Source of the DNA: Tomocerus qinae | Taxonomy: Eukaryota; Arthropoda; Collembola; Entomobryomorpha; Tomoceridae | DNA length: 64,000 nucleotides | Assembly (NCBI GenBank): GCA_020055645.1 | Contig: CM034546.1 | Location: forward strand, 114,502,375 to 114,566,374 | Direction: 5' to 3' | In this document: positions 35,131-48,300 of the stretch, piece after piece | How positions within the stretch are numbered: position 1 is the first letter of the stretch | Layout: each line of letters starts with the position of its first letter | Position numbers and translations under genes: made by a program | Notes under the pieces: model-generated | The model's database searches: none | The model's input: the letters and a program-made list of their open reading frames with translations, nothing else | What the model was told of the DNA's origin: nothing

Positions 35131-35249
35131 ATTTTCTAGCAGATTTTGTCGTTTACAAAATTATAATCGCAATAAGATATAGTAATGAGTAAACATCATA
35201 TACTATATTATAATTTACAGTTGTTTGTTTTTTTGTCCAACCCTTTTCT

Positions 35250-36385
35250 GAGCATGTTGAATCCCTATTAGAGCATGTTGAATCCCTATTAGAGCATGTT
35301 GAATCACTATTAGAGCATGTTGAATCCCTATTAGAGCATGTTGAATCCCTATTAGAGCATGTTGAATCCCTATTAGAGCATGTTGAATCACTATTAGAGC
35401 ATGTTGAATCCTTATTAGAGCATATTGAATCCCTATTAGAGCATGTTGAATCCCTATTAGAGCATGTTGAATCCCTATTAGAGCATGTTGAATCCCTATT
35501 AGAGCATGTTGCATACCTATTAGAGCATGTTGAATCCCTATTAGAGCATGTTGAATCACTTTTAGAGCATGTTGAATCACTTTTAGAGCATGTTGAATCC
35601 CTATTAGAGCATTTTGGATCCCTATTTGAGCATGTTGAATCCCTATTAGACCACTTTGGATCCCTATTTGAGAATGTTGAATCCCTATTAGAGCATTTTG
35701 GATCAATATTTGAGCATGTTGAATCCCTATTAGAACATGTTGAATCCCTATTAGAGCATGTTGAATCCCTATTTGAGCATGTTGAATCCCTATTTGAGCA
35801 TGTTGAATCCCTATTAGAACATGTTGAATCCCTATTAGAGCATGTTGAATCCCTATTAGAGTATGTTGAATCCCTTTTAGAGCATGTTGAATCCCTATTA
35901 GAGCATGTTGAATCCCTATTAGAGCATGTTGAATCCCTATTAGAGCATGTTGAATCCCTATTAGAGCATGTTGAATCCCTATTAGAGCATGTTGAATCCC
36001 TATTAGAGCATGTTGAATCCCTATTAGAGCATGTTGAATCCCTATTAGAGCATGTTGAATCCCTATTAGAGCATGTTGAATCCCTATTAGAGCATGTTGA
36101 ATCCCTATTAGAGCATGTTGAATCCCTATTAGAGCATGTTGAATCCCTATTAGAGCATGTTGAATCCCTATTAGAGCATGTTGAATCCCTATTAGAGCAT
36201 GTTGAATCCCTATTTGAGCATGTTGAATCCCTATTAGAGCATTTTGCATTTTGGATCCCTATTTGAGCATGTTGAATCCTTATTAGAGCATGTTGAATCC
36301 TTATTAGAGCATGTTGAATCCCTAATAGAGCATGTTGAATCCTTATTAGAGCATGTTGAATCCCTATTAAAGCATGTTGAATCTT
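35250..36385. repeat. 21-bp minisatellite, about 53 copies
   Basis: The unit is gagcatgttgaatccctatt plus a. Copies are nearly identical over 35250-36240, with a short break at 36241-36255 and about six more copies to 36385. Variants change one or two bases (for example atttgag for attagag, ggatcc for gaatcc). Because 21 is a multiple of 3, frames stay open on both strands and one of them appears as a 344-residue ORF, but there is no splice context, family or codon-biased constraint to support a gene. Confidence 0.97.
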
Positions 36386-36399
36386 TGCAATTGCGGGGG

Positions 36400-37960
36400 G
36401 AGTGTATGGCGAGATGAATACTATTTACCGCTTTTTTTGGTTTGTGTCAGGAAGGTATTTGGGAAAATGGGCAATCGATCGAGATGCTATATTATTTTAT
36501 AAAGTATGGTAAATTGTTAGGGATGAGGGTTTAGTGGATGTGCACTACGTGGATATCAATAAAATTATAATATATTAGGTAAATTGTGGAAAGGTGGAGG
36601 CTAAATGTTGATAAGCACGTTAAATTTTGTTAGAGGAAGGGGTGGGAAGGTGGATACATATTGATGAAAACATTATGTTTCAACAGGGGTGTAGAGATGT
36701 AGAATGTATGTCGATGAAAAGTTAATTTAATTGAGCACAGAGGAAGGTTTGAAGAAGTGGCGACTACATGTCAATGGAATGGTTATGTTTTGTTTGGAAA
36801 AGAAGGCGAGGGGGTAATGAGTACATGTCGATGGAAAGTTTACATTTTGTTTGAGAAAAGGAAGCTGCCAGGAAGTAGAGACTCAATGTCGAGAAAAAAG
36901 ATATATTTTATTTGGGACAGTGGAGGATCGGTAAAATGGGGACTACATGCCATTATGTTAGGGAAAAGGGAGGAGGCGGGAGAGTGGAGCCTAAATGACG
37001 ATGAAAGCATATTTTATTTGGGGAGGGAGTGGGAAGTTGGTTACTACATGTCAATGAAAACAATATATTTTATTTGCGGAATAGCTATCCAGAAATTTGG
37101 TCAAACGGGGGCGCAAGTAAAGTAATGTAAAAGAAAATATTTTTTCAATTTTTAGCCATTCTTGGAAAAAATCTTTTTTTTCTCAGATTTAGAGGGGACC
37201 GCTGCGCTCTCCTACTGGATACGCTCTTGGAGTTGGAGACTATTACATGTTGATGAATTAATTATGTTATTTAGGAAAGGGGCGGGGAAGGGGAGACTAA
37301 ATATCGATGAAAAAATGTTATTTGTGAAGGGTCGGGGAGTAGGAGAATAGAAATTGATGAAATAATTAGGTTGTTTGGGAAGGGGTGGGAAGGTGGAGAT
37401 TACATGATGATGAAATAATTATATTGTTTGGGAAGGGGCGTGGAGGTGAAGGCTACATGTCGGTGAAAGTTGTTATTAGAGGGGGTGGTGGTGACTACAT
37501 GTCGTTGAAACAATTGTTATTTGGGAAGGGGCGGGTTGGTGGAGGTTACATGTCGGTGAAAAAGTTGTTATTTGGGAAGGGAAACGGGAGACTTCATGTC
37601 GATGTAACAGTTATGTTATTTGGGTAGTGGTGGGGAGAAAAAATTATTAATTGGGAAGGGGTTACGAGGTAGAGACTACATATCGATGGAAAAATTGTCA
37701 TTTGAGAAGAGATGGGGAAATGGAGACTACATGTCGTTGAAAAAGTTATTGTTTGTGAGGGTGCGGCAAGGTGGAGACTACATGTCGCTGAAACAAATTG
37801 TTATTTGGGAAGAGGCTGGAGGTTTCATGTTAATGAAACAATTATGTTTTTGGGGAAGGCGTGAGGAGGTAAAGCCTACATGTCGATGAAAAATTTGTTA
37901 TTTGGGAAGGGGCGGGGAGGTGGAGATTACTGCATGGGAATGAATTGGCTAGGTTGTATA
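36400..37960. repeat. degenerate G-rich array with ctacatgtcgatgaaa motifs
   Basis: Units of roughly 50-70 bp repeat a pattern: ggtggagactacatgtcgat, gaaaaagttattgtttggga, aggggcgggga. Spacing and sequence drift, so copies are old. A foreign AT-rich insert lies at about 37080-37200. ORFs here (for example 36757-37125) follow the repeat and are not convincing genes. Confidence 0.85.
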
Positions 37961-38044
37961 GCAAACTGTGGTATGAAATATCAGGGCATTTGAGTTTGTG
38001 ATTAATTATATTTGAATCTTTAATTTTGGTTTATGTGAAACAAA

Positions 38045-38600
38045 GCCCTGTCCAAGGCAAATAGACTGATTCCCGCCCCCTCCTCCCTCCCCCCTCCCTG
38101 GCATCAGGTGGGTTCAGTAGAGGGAGGTCCCATAAGAGAGTTTGAACTTTTATATGGGGCTTGCAATTTACTCCTGATGGGTGGATATCCATGACTACCA
38201 GCATCTTGGTCTGGGACCGGAATGGGACTGTAGTTCAGGAATAAATAAAGGAAACTTGAAAATAGGCTTACAAATGTTTTAAATTTTGAAAGGTAATAGT
38301 GCAGAAATTTGCGAAATCTGTGACAACCTGAATGTTTTTGCATAAACGAAACGGGGCCGTATTGCAATTTATTATTTATTTATTATTTCTGCAAACTTTC
38401 AGCTAACCTCTCAGAATTTCCAAGTTTCCTTTATTTATTACTGAGCTATAATTTCAAAAGAAAGTCCCATATTAAAGTTCACTTTCAATGGAAAGAACTT
38501 TCTTATGGGACTTTCTCTACTGAACCCACCTGATGCCAGGGAGGAAAACGGGAGGCAAAGAAACAGTTTATTTGCCATGGCCCTGTCGTAGGACGGGCTA
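38045..38600. mobile_element. Foldback (long inverted repeat) element
   Basis: The left arm (about 38050-38240) and right arm (about 38430-38595) are inverted copies. Both contain ctccctggcatcaggtgggt tcagtagag followed by a gtcccataag block, and both contain a form of caagtttcctttatttatt. Both arms also have ggcaaata about 30-40 bp outside the shared core. It has no ORF. The right edge continues into tagctggttagcccgtccta, a phrase typical of dispersed arthropod repeats. It is non-autonomous; the superfamily is undetermined because I cannot see a clean target duplication. Confidence 0.8.
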
Positions 38601-38603
38601 ACC

Positions 38604-38790
38604 AGCTAGTATCGTATATTTTGTACAATGAGGGGGTCTACAATATATCCAGGATTCCAAAAATGTGCCACACAAGAAAATCGGGGAAGAACTTTAGACA
38701 GATTTCCAAGAGTTGTAAAGCAATTTTTACATGTATTTTGATAGTCATCAGATATTTCCAAGAGCCCGGTTCCTAGTAGTATTTTATAAA
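38604..38790 (-). repeat. dispersed repeat copy, inverted relative to 34950-35130
   Basis: Reverse complement of the copy at 34950-35130 over about 150 bp (aaaatgtgccacacaagaaa; gtaaagcaatttttacatgt; gatagtcatcagatatttcc). It abuts the foldback element at 38600. Confidence 0.85.
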
Positions 38791-39350
38791 TAAACAGATT
38801 TTTGTACTGCAAATGCTAGTAGTGAATAATTTTAGACATAGCTTTCACTATAGCTGGTCTTTTCACTATTATTTACTTCTGTAAATGTCAATGATAATGT
38901 ACATTTTAGGATACTATTATATTATCACCGAAATTATAATTATTATAACTAAATTATGTATCATTCAACAATAATAATTATTCATGCATTTAGTAGATTG
39001 TTCTCGGTATTGAATCAACAAACATTTATTCATGCATTTTTTGAATGAAATTAAGTATCTCGTTAATGCTATTAAAAGCGAAATTATAAATACTAATTTA
39101 TATAAACAGGAAATGCCTAATGTAATTTTAAAATGATTATATTTCCTGGATATGCATTGATTAAATCCTATTACGAGCGTACACTATTCATAATTCTATA
39201 ATGTGTATTCATTTAACCTTTTCAAAATTGGGTAACGTACAAAAAATAGTTTTCTATAAAATTGACTTTAGCTTTAACAATTCAATACTTTCAAATGATA
39301 ATATTTAGATAGGTACTAATTAACTATACTTGTAACAGAGAACACAATGG
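38791..39350. other. AT-rich 3' flank of the large repeat-protein gene
   Basis: No gene is seen. A minus-strand AATAAA (tttatt 39025-39030) could end the transcript of the gene whose stop is at 39351. Confidence 0.4.
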
Positions 39351-42300
39351 CTATTTTGACAAATATAAATCTAATGTTGGAGGAGAATCATCTTCGTCAG
39401 TAGACGCTTTTAACCTACTTCGACTTCGCTTAGGTGGTACGCACTCAACCTTAAGTGTTGGGAGAGCATCCTCGTTAGAAATGGATTTACGAGTACTGTG
39501 AACTCTTTCATTGGCTTTAATAATCTTACTGCTTCGATCTCTTTTGCTCCTTGTAACTGGAGCCGAACTCACGTCCAATTTTAGAGATGTCGATAATACC
39601 TTCATTAATTGTTGTTTCTGTTCGTCATTCTTAGAACTGTCACTAGCAAAGGTCGTTGAGCCATTTCTTAGTTTCTGTGAAGAGGACAAAAAACGACAGT
39701 TAAATTTACGTGGAGTTCTAACAATCTTGGTACATCTATCAAAACTAGTCGATGTGGCTGTATTTCCAATTGGAGATCCAGCACATTGCGGTAGTTCATG
39801 TTCAGCAATTTGAACTGGTTCAACTTTCTTTTTGCCTATTAGTTCTAGGTGAACTGCGTTTTTGGCATTTGGGATGTCAGCCTTATCTTCGTTTTCGAGA
39901 ACAATGTCCGCCTGGTCTTCGTTTTCGAGAATTATTTCCTCCTGGACTTCGTTTTCGAGAATAGTTTCCGCCTGGTCTTCGTTTTCGAGAATAGTCTCCG
40001 CCTGGTCTTCGTTTTCGAGAATAGTCTCCGCCTGGTCTTCGTTTTCGAGAATAGTCTTCGCCTGGTCTTCGTTTTCGAGAATAGTCTCCGGTCCATCATT
40101 TTCAACAATTGTCTCCGGTTCCTCCTTTTCGAGAATAGTTTCCAGTTCATCATTATCGAGAATAGTTTCTGGTTCATCATTATCGAGAAGAGTTTCTGGT
40201 TCATCATTATCGAGAATAGTCTCCGGTTCATCCCTTTCGAGAATAGTTTCTGGTTCATCATTATCGAGAATAGTCTCCGGTTCATCCCTTTCGAGAATAG
40301 TCTCCGATTCATCATTTCGGAGAATAGCCTCCGATTCATCATTTCGGAGAATAGTCTCCGATTCATCATTTCGGAAAAAAGTCTCCGGTTCATCATTTTC
40401 GAATATAGTTTTTGGTTCGGCATTTTCGACAACAGTTTTCGGTTCAACTACATTTGCCAGAATAATTTCCAACTCGTCTTCATTTTCGATAGTAGCATTC
40501 GGTTTATCATTTTCGAGAATAGTCTCCGATTCATCATTTTTGACAATAGTCTCCGATTCATCATTTATGACAATAGTCTTCGATTCATCATTTTTGACAA
40601 TAGTCATCGGTTCATCACTTTCAAGAATAATTCCTTGTTCATTTTTGTTTTCAAACATAGTTCCTAGTTCTTCTTTATTTTGAAGCATATTTCCTAGTTC
40701 ATCTTCATTTTTGAGACTACATCGTGTTTCAATTACATTTTTGTCAATAGCCGCCAGTTCATCTTCATTTTTGAGAATAATCTCTGGGTAAACATTTTCG
40801 AGAATGATATCCGCCTGGTCTTCGTTTTCGAGAATAGTCTCCGCCTGGTCTTCGTTATCGAGAAATGTTTCCTCATGGTCTTCGTTTTCGAGAAATCTTT
40901 CCTCCTGGACTTCGTTTTCGAGAATAGTCTCCGCCTGGTCTTCGTTTTCGAGAATAGTCTCCGCCTGGTCTTCGTTTTCGAGAATAGTCTCCGCCTGGTC
41001 TTCGTTTTCGAGAATAGTCTCCCCCTGGTCTTCGTTTTCGAGAATAGTCTCCCCCTGGTCTTCGTTTTCGAGAATAGTCTCCGCCTGGTCTTCGTTTTCG
41101 AGAATAGTCTCCGCCTGGTCTTCGTTTTCGAGAATAGTCTCCGCCTGGTCTTCGTTTTCGAGAATAGTCTCCGCCTGGTCTTCGTTTTCGAGAATAGTCT
41201 CCGCCTGGTCTTCGTTTGTTAGAATAGTCTCCGCCTGGTCTTCGTTTTCGAGAATAGTCTCCGCCTGGTCTTCGTTTGCTAGAATAGTCTCCGGTCCATC
41301 ATTTTCAAGAATTGTCTCCGGTTCATCATTATCGAAAATAGTTTCCGGGTCATCATTATCGAGAATAGTTTCCGGTTCATTATTATCGAGAATAGTTTCC
41401 GGTTCATCATTTTCAAGAATTGTCTCCGGTCCATCATTTTCGAGAATAGTCTCCGATTCATTATTATCGAGAATAGTTTCCGGTTTATCATTATCGATAA
41501 TAGTTTCAGGTTTATCATTTTCGAGAATAGTCTCCGATTCATCATTTCGGAGAATAGTCTCCGGTTCATCATTTCGGAGAATAGTCTCCGGTTCATCATT
41601 TCGGAGAATAGTCTCCGGTTCATCATTTCGGAGAATAGACTCCGGTTCATCATTTTCCAGAATAGTCCCCGGTTCATCATTTTCGAACATAGTTTCCGGT
41701 TCGGCATTTTCGACAACAGTTGTTGGTTCGACTACATTTGCGAGAATAATTTCCAACTCGTCTTCATTTTCGATAGTAGCATTCGGTTTATCATTTTCGA
41801 GAATAGTCTCCGATTCATCATTTTTGACAATAGTCTCCGGTTTATCATTATCGAGAATAATCCCTTGTTCATTTTTGTTTTCAAACACAGTTCCTAGTTC
41901 TTCTTTATTTTGAAACATAGTTCCTAGTTCATTTTCAGTTTTGAGACTACATCGGGGTTCAACTACATTTTTGTCAATAGCTCCCAGTTCATCTTCATTT
42001 TCGAGGACAGTTTCCGGCTCAACTTCATTTTCGAGAATAATTTCCGACAGGTTTTCATTTTCGAGAATAGTCTCCGGCTTAACATTATTTTCAAGAATAT
42101 TATCCTGATCACCTTTATTTTCTCGAACAGTTTCCTGCTCGTCTTCATTTTTCTTAATAATTCCCGATTTTAATTCATTTCCGACAATAGTTACCTGACC
42201 AGCGTCATTAGTTTCTAGTTTATCTTTGTTTACGAGATTAGTTTCAACTTCATTTTCATCTACGAGAATTATTTCCAGATTATCTTCATTTTCACTAATA

Positions 42301-45300
42301 GTTCTCGATGCTTCGACATTTTCGTGATTAGTTTTCAGTTCATCTTCAGTTTTTTGAAAATCTCCTTTTTCAAATTCATTTTCGCTTATTTCAATTGATT
42401 TACTTTTTTTTAAAGCTTCAATTTCAAGATCTTTTTTTAGTTCAACTTTTTTTTTTGAATCCATTTGCTCAACTTCACTTTCATGACCATCCATATTATT
42501 GATACCGTTCACTCGAAGATTCGTCTCTAGTATTTTGGTTACCCCACGACGGTCACCACCACGATTTCTATTTCTGTTTAAATCAATACGGTGTAAATTT
42601 CTACTTCGTCCATTGTCAGTTCGCCGTTTTGTTGTCTTTATAGGCGGATTCTTTTTCGGAACATGGGCTAAAACCTGAATTTCATCGTCATTTTCGCTTG
42701 CTTCCGACTTTTCCATGCTATCTCTTCTTGGCATTTTAGACACTTCATTTGATGTTATAGATGAAGGTTTTCTCTTAGTCAATTCCCTGGTTTTGGAATC
42801 TTTACCATTGACTTCTCTTATTATTACTACATCGTCCACCTCGTTAGCTGAGTATGCGTCCTCGTTTCTCATTTGCAAAATTGGCCGCGGAACTAGAAAT
42901 GGATTTTCTGTTTATAGTAAATACGAATTAAAAATTGTCAATAAATTACGCTTAAGTTAACAAATTGTCGAAACTAAATCTCACTTTGAATTGGAGAATC
43001 ACAAGGTAATATTTGAACTCTAATTTCTTTACTGCACAGAAGCAATAGCTTCTGAATTTGGGTTAGTTCAGGTTGCTTCCTTATTTTACGGCTTGGCAAG
43101 TTAAAATTAGCTACAGAACATAATAATAATTCCATCAAGTTATGCAGTTTTTTCATTTTCAAATTGTGAAAACCCTTGCAAAATATAGCAGATTAGTACT
43201 CAGATATGAAACTTAAAATACCTTTCTCAATATTTTTAGGTATATCACAAAGAGCAGCCACGGCAGCAGTGTCCGTATAAATTGGTGCCGACGGAATTTC
43301 CTGCTTATTTTCCTCTTCGTCCACCTGAAGATTGCAATAGGTACCCGCGTCTGAATGCTGCAAGTTGTTCGTAGAAACTCCTTTCAGTTTAATTGTTGGT
43401 TCCATAGCCGAAATATCTATAATTTCGAAAAATGAGTTTAAGTTTTGAGCAAATACTAATACAATTCACAATTTATTGTAAATATGTTTACCACTAGGGT
43501 CGGAATTTAAAATGTCCCTTGATAATCCTGGGAGAATTCCTTCCTGCCTACTAAATGCCTCAGAAGGCATTTCTGGAATACTTTTTTGGGGTAAATGGAA
43601 AGGCTCCTTGAGAGCTGGTACCGATGCTATGATTTCTTGAAGTTGCTTCTCCACATCTGAAACATTAAAAAATCTATTACTACTTTCAAATATGACTAAA
43701 ACATCAATAAATTGTCTCCATACACTTTAAATATGTACCTCCGACGGGATGATCATTTGTACTAAGATCTATTGCTGTCGAAAGGTAGTCTTTTTCATTG
43801 TTATGGTCGGTCATACTTGTTATGGTTGGAACAGACTGTTTCATTTTACTTGGCAAATAATCTGAGTCACACAGTGAATTTTCTAACATGTTAGATTTTA
43901 TTTCAGGATGATATTCTCCATTATGAATTTTACTAAAATTAGATGGAAAACCATTTTGATAGCTTTTCTGTAAGTCGTCTAACGACTTTAGGGGTGTAGC
44001 CACACCAGCTTCTTCGCAACCAGAAATGAAACCGCTTGATTCAACAACGGAGGCAATAGTAGCCATAACAGACTCTTCGGTTGGCCGCTTTCTGCCTACA
44101 AAGTATAATATATTATACACTTAGTCCTTATACTAGAAATACAATAATTATGTTATAATATTTGACTACTAAATTGAAAAGTCCATAGTATTCAAATAAC
44201 AAACCTTTTCTCCTGGGAGTTGGTACAGTAAGAATAGTATTTGAGTGGTTAAATGGTTTGGCCAAATCGAGATTTTCGTGTTTCGGGGGCATATTAAAAT
44301 TAAATGCATTAGACGATGGTGTAAAATCTGGATTAGAAACCATGCTCGAAACTGTTTGAGCAATATGCTCAGGACACAACTGACCGTTAGTACAAATGTC
44401 AGATTTGCATAGTTGACTACTAGTACAAAAATCAGATTTATCCTCGTATTTTTGACTACCGCATTCTGGAATCTGTAGACTGATATCTCCTTTTTCTATA
44501 TAATCTGTCACTGATTCTTCCCTGCAGAACATTCCATTTTCGTGATTGAGAACATATCCACTGTCGGCTGCAGAAAAATCCGGTTCAAAATGTCCGTGTT
44601 CGTATGCAGGTTGCTTATTAAGCACATAGTCATTACATGGTACTTGCGAATTTGCAAAATTGTTGTATTGTACTTTTTCAGGCGAAAACTTCTCATTGGG
44701 TATGTCTGATTTGAAATTAGGGTTGCAAGGGTATGGAAGTGGAAACTCAATGTGGGGATTTGCATTTAAATTATTCGAATTCGTAAGACTTGGTTGAATG
44801 CGACTGGTTTGGCAAATACTCTGCGCATAATTTATACTGGTATCACAGACTGTTTGAAAATCAGGGTTGAATGAAGGTAGAGGAATAGGAATTGAAGCAT
44901 CAAGGGTTGATTCTGGAACTGACATTTCAGAATTATTTTCTAATTGACTGGTAACATAATTGACTTGGATTCCGTCAACATTACTCAATGGAGGCAGAAG
45001 TTGAGGATGTTCAAATGATGTCACAAGGGGCTTTTGGAGATCTTGCAAGATGTTTTCCTCGACTAATTGGGAAGAACATTGTGGATCTATTACAAAAATA
45101 AAATACGGTTTCAAAATATTAGCTTGTAAAAATAAAAATGTAAAAACAATTTACACTATTAATTTTCCTATTCTTCTAATTACAGCTTAGTTACACTGTA
45201 TCTGTTGTAGTATAATAAAATTAAAATTAATACTACAAAGAATAAGTAGTTTGTTTAGAAACTCCATACCGGGGTTCGTAAATGCAGGCACTTCTGGTAA

Positions 45301-48300
45301 TTGTATCAGAGAGTGTAGTGCGCGTCTCTTAGATTCGACAAAATAAGATAACCTCTCCTGGCAGTCTTTCAGCATTTCTCTTTTTATTCTTATTTGCTCT
45401 TTCTGTTTAACACTTTTTGGGGCCGAGCGATAATACTGCGTATTTTTAACACTTTCAGTTTTATTCAATCCGTTTTGTAAGTTGCACTCCGCAGCATTTA
45501 AAGAGGTTGGATTTGGAGTATTAGTTTCAGGAAATAATCCAAATCGATAAATGACGGACATTAACTCCATGCTCTCTCTAGCTAATTTGACAAGTTCTAC
45601 ATTAATTAATGGCTCAGGATCAAGAATAACTTTAGGATGGCAATTCTTTCTTCTCAAATTCTTAGCTGATACTTTTTTCCTCCAATTATTTTCTGCATCC
45701 ATTACATCTTCGTTTTGTAAAGGCGGTAAATGTGATGAACGAAGAGTAACTTTATCATGAGACATTTCAGAGTTAACGGTTTCCTTACAGCGATGACTGC
45801 TTAGCTTACACGTTTCATCAATAGTAAAAAGTTTATCAAATATTTTAAAATCTGGAGGATTGTCTGGAGTCACATTAATTTGATCTTCACTTCTGCGTTC
45901 AGCTATACATATACTAAACTTGGAAGAGTAAGCACGAGTTTGCGATCTCGTCACTCTGACAGGGTTACTGGGGTCAGAAACATTAAAAGACACAACTTCA
46001 TCTTTACGTTCATATCCACTAGGAAGAAATCTCGGTGCTTGACTTTTCTTAGGAATACGCTTCGGTAATGGGCGTCGAAAATTATTATTGATGTTGATTT
46101 CTTTATATGCGAGTAATCGCCTCCTATTATATATATTATTATACTTATTAGCAATCAACTTTGTTCTTAAATTTTTAGACGACAAACTCGGAACAAGGTA
46201 TTTACTGTGAGCGTCTTTCGTTTTCTTTAGTGTTCTTGTTAACGAATTTCCAATTTTCCTAATAAAAGTCCTTTTAACAGTTTTAACTTTGACTGTTTTG
46301 TTTTCTAAACCGTCTAGGTTCGTTTCTATCCTCTTTCTTCCAGGTTTTAGCTTAGGCACTAAAGATGTGACTGTAATCACCTTCCTTGGCTTTCTCTTTT
46401 CTCCATAACCGTAACCCTTTTCTATTCCATCATCATCAGGATCAACAGCGGGTTTTAAATTTTTGAACTTATCATAGTCGATATTAACGAACTCCAATTC
46501 CTTTTCTTTGATTAACAAGTCGCCCCCAGTGTTTACTAATTCGCGACAAAGTTGTTTAAGTTCTTCCCTTGATGTCCAGCGACAAATTGCTTTCCACCTA
46601 GGATTATTTATCACGGTAGTTAAGTCTTCACAGAGAGTAGGAGGCAGTTGTAAAATTTCGGGGCTATCAATACATTTTGGAATTGAAGATTCCTTTTCTT
46701 CCATCTCAGGATGTTGTTGAGATTCGGGAAAGAGACGTTGGTACAGGCTGTCTTGTGGATGCAAACAATGGGCTGTTAAAAGGAACTGAAAAGATGTTGC
46801 AGGGTGACATTCAAATACGTCTGCGATTTTGACAAAATTTTTTGAAAGTCCCTTTTGTAACTCGACTATTTTTTCTTTATCCACCTCTTTCATTGCCTTC
46901 TGTACTTCTATTCTTTCCATGTCGATTGACATAGCACGGACGTATATTTCAACAAACTTAGCTTTGACAATTTCGTCTTTAAGGCCAACCTAAATTGAAG
47001 AAAACGTATTTGTAATATTATTTTTAGTTCATTGTAATGTTGTCAACTGACTATTAATTTAAGTAAAAATATGAGGATTTCAAAACATGATTTACCTTAT
47101 TTTTCTGTACCATATCACCCAACAGGTAAATGTAAGCACTAGAGGACACTTCATTTATGCGATTTAAAATACTTGTCACAACCGGGATTTCCGTTGCATC
47201 ATCTTCTTCATTTACGGGAACATTAACAATCCATAAGTTTATCAAAGCTTCAAGGGTATCTAAACTAGAGCCTTCACATTTCAGTAAATACCAAACTGCA
47301 GTTTCTAAAAACGGTAGAGCTATCTTTTTTGCCTTCTTCCAATCCTTTAATTTCGGAAATAAACGAAAACTCTCTTTACTTTCGTCTTCGTCCGATAAAA
47401 GTGCTTTTATAACTTCTTGAAACATTTGTGACGTCCACATATCAAATGCCTGTAATCAAGCAAATACCATTAAGTCAATGTTGTTAATTTTTAAAGTACT
47501 TTCACACATCAATCATTACAATTATATAATAAACTATGTAAAGGGTAAAAAATAACCTTATATTTATTTGGGTTTCGATTCCACAAAAATACGTAGATAA
47601 TCATAAATTGGACAAACTTTTCAAAAGGACATTGAAATGGATTAAACGGCTCGCTTGGATCATCTAAATCGCCACAACATAAGTGATGCCACTGACGACC
47701 TTTCATGATGCATACTTCCAAAATTATGGCAGCATGATCATTCATCTTTTGAAACAGCAATATTTCAAGTCTTTCTTCTAAAAGTATCCATCCTTCTTGG
47801 TTCCATATCTTCTCCATTTCTATTAAATATTTGAATTATATTTCAGTAATCATTCTATGTAGGTACTGGTTTAATAACTTACAATGGTTAGCTTGAATAA
47901 ATGAAACCATCAATTAACTGAACCTTTTCAATGTCCAGTTAAAAGTGATGAAAAATAGTCACAACAATAGGATACTTAGTAGTTTACCTTCACAGGTTAT
48001 AGATGAATGATGCCTGCTTACAAATTTCGTCCAAGGTTCATCAATAATCTGAGTAAATGTAATGCACACTTGTAGTAAAGATTGATTTTCCATCTTAAAA
48101 CCGCAACTTTCAACACTGGTTTTCAATTTTGATTTTGTTAGGGGAGATACCGTTTTAGTAAATTTCCCATGGAAAACAGCTTTTGCTGTCAGTCTATTTA
48201 AATGCAAATATATGAAAATTAACACAATCATTACAACGTACAAATGAATATTATTACAGCTACACACTGAGATACAAATATTAGTTAGCAAGACATATAC

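Noticed and set aside
35215..36249. 344-residue ORF of QHALIGI repeats on the minus strand
   Set aside because: It is the 21-bp minisatellite read in one open frame. The plus strand is equally open, and there is no splice context or family.
36757..37889. Plus-strand ORFs across the G-rich array
   Set aside because: They follow the degenerate repeat (YMSVKKLLFGKG) and contain no domain; splice-consistent exons are lacking.
39849..41913. Long plus-strand ORFs (SSFSRIVSAW and FVFENSLRLV repeats)
   Set aside because: These are shadows of the 30-bp coding repeat of the minus-strand gene; the 30-bp period keeps several frames open.
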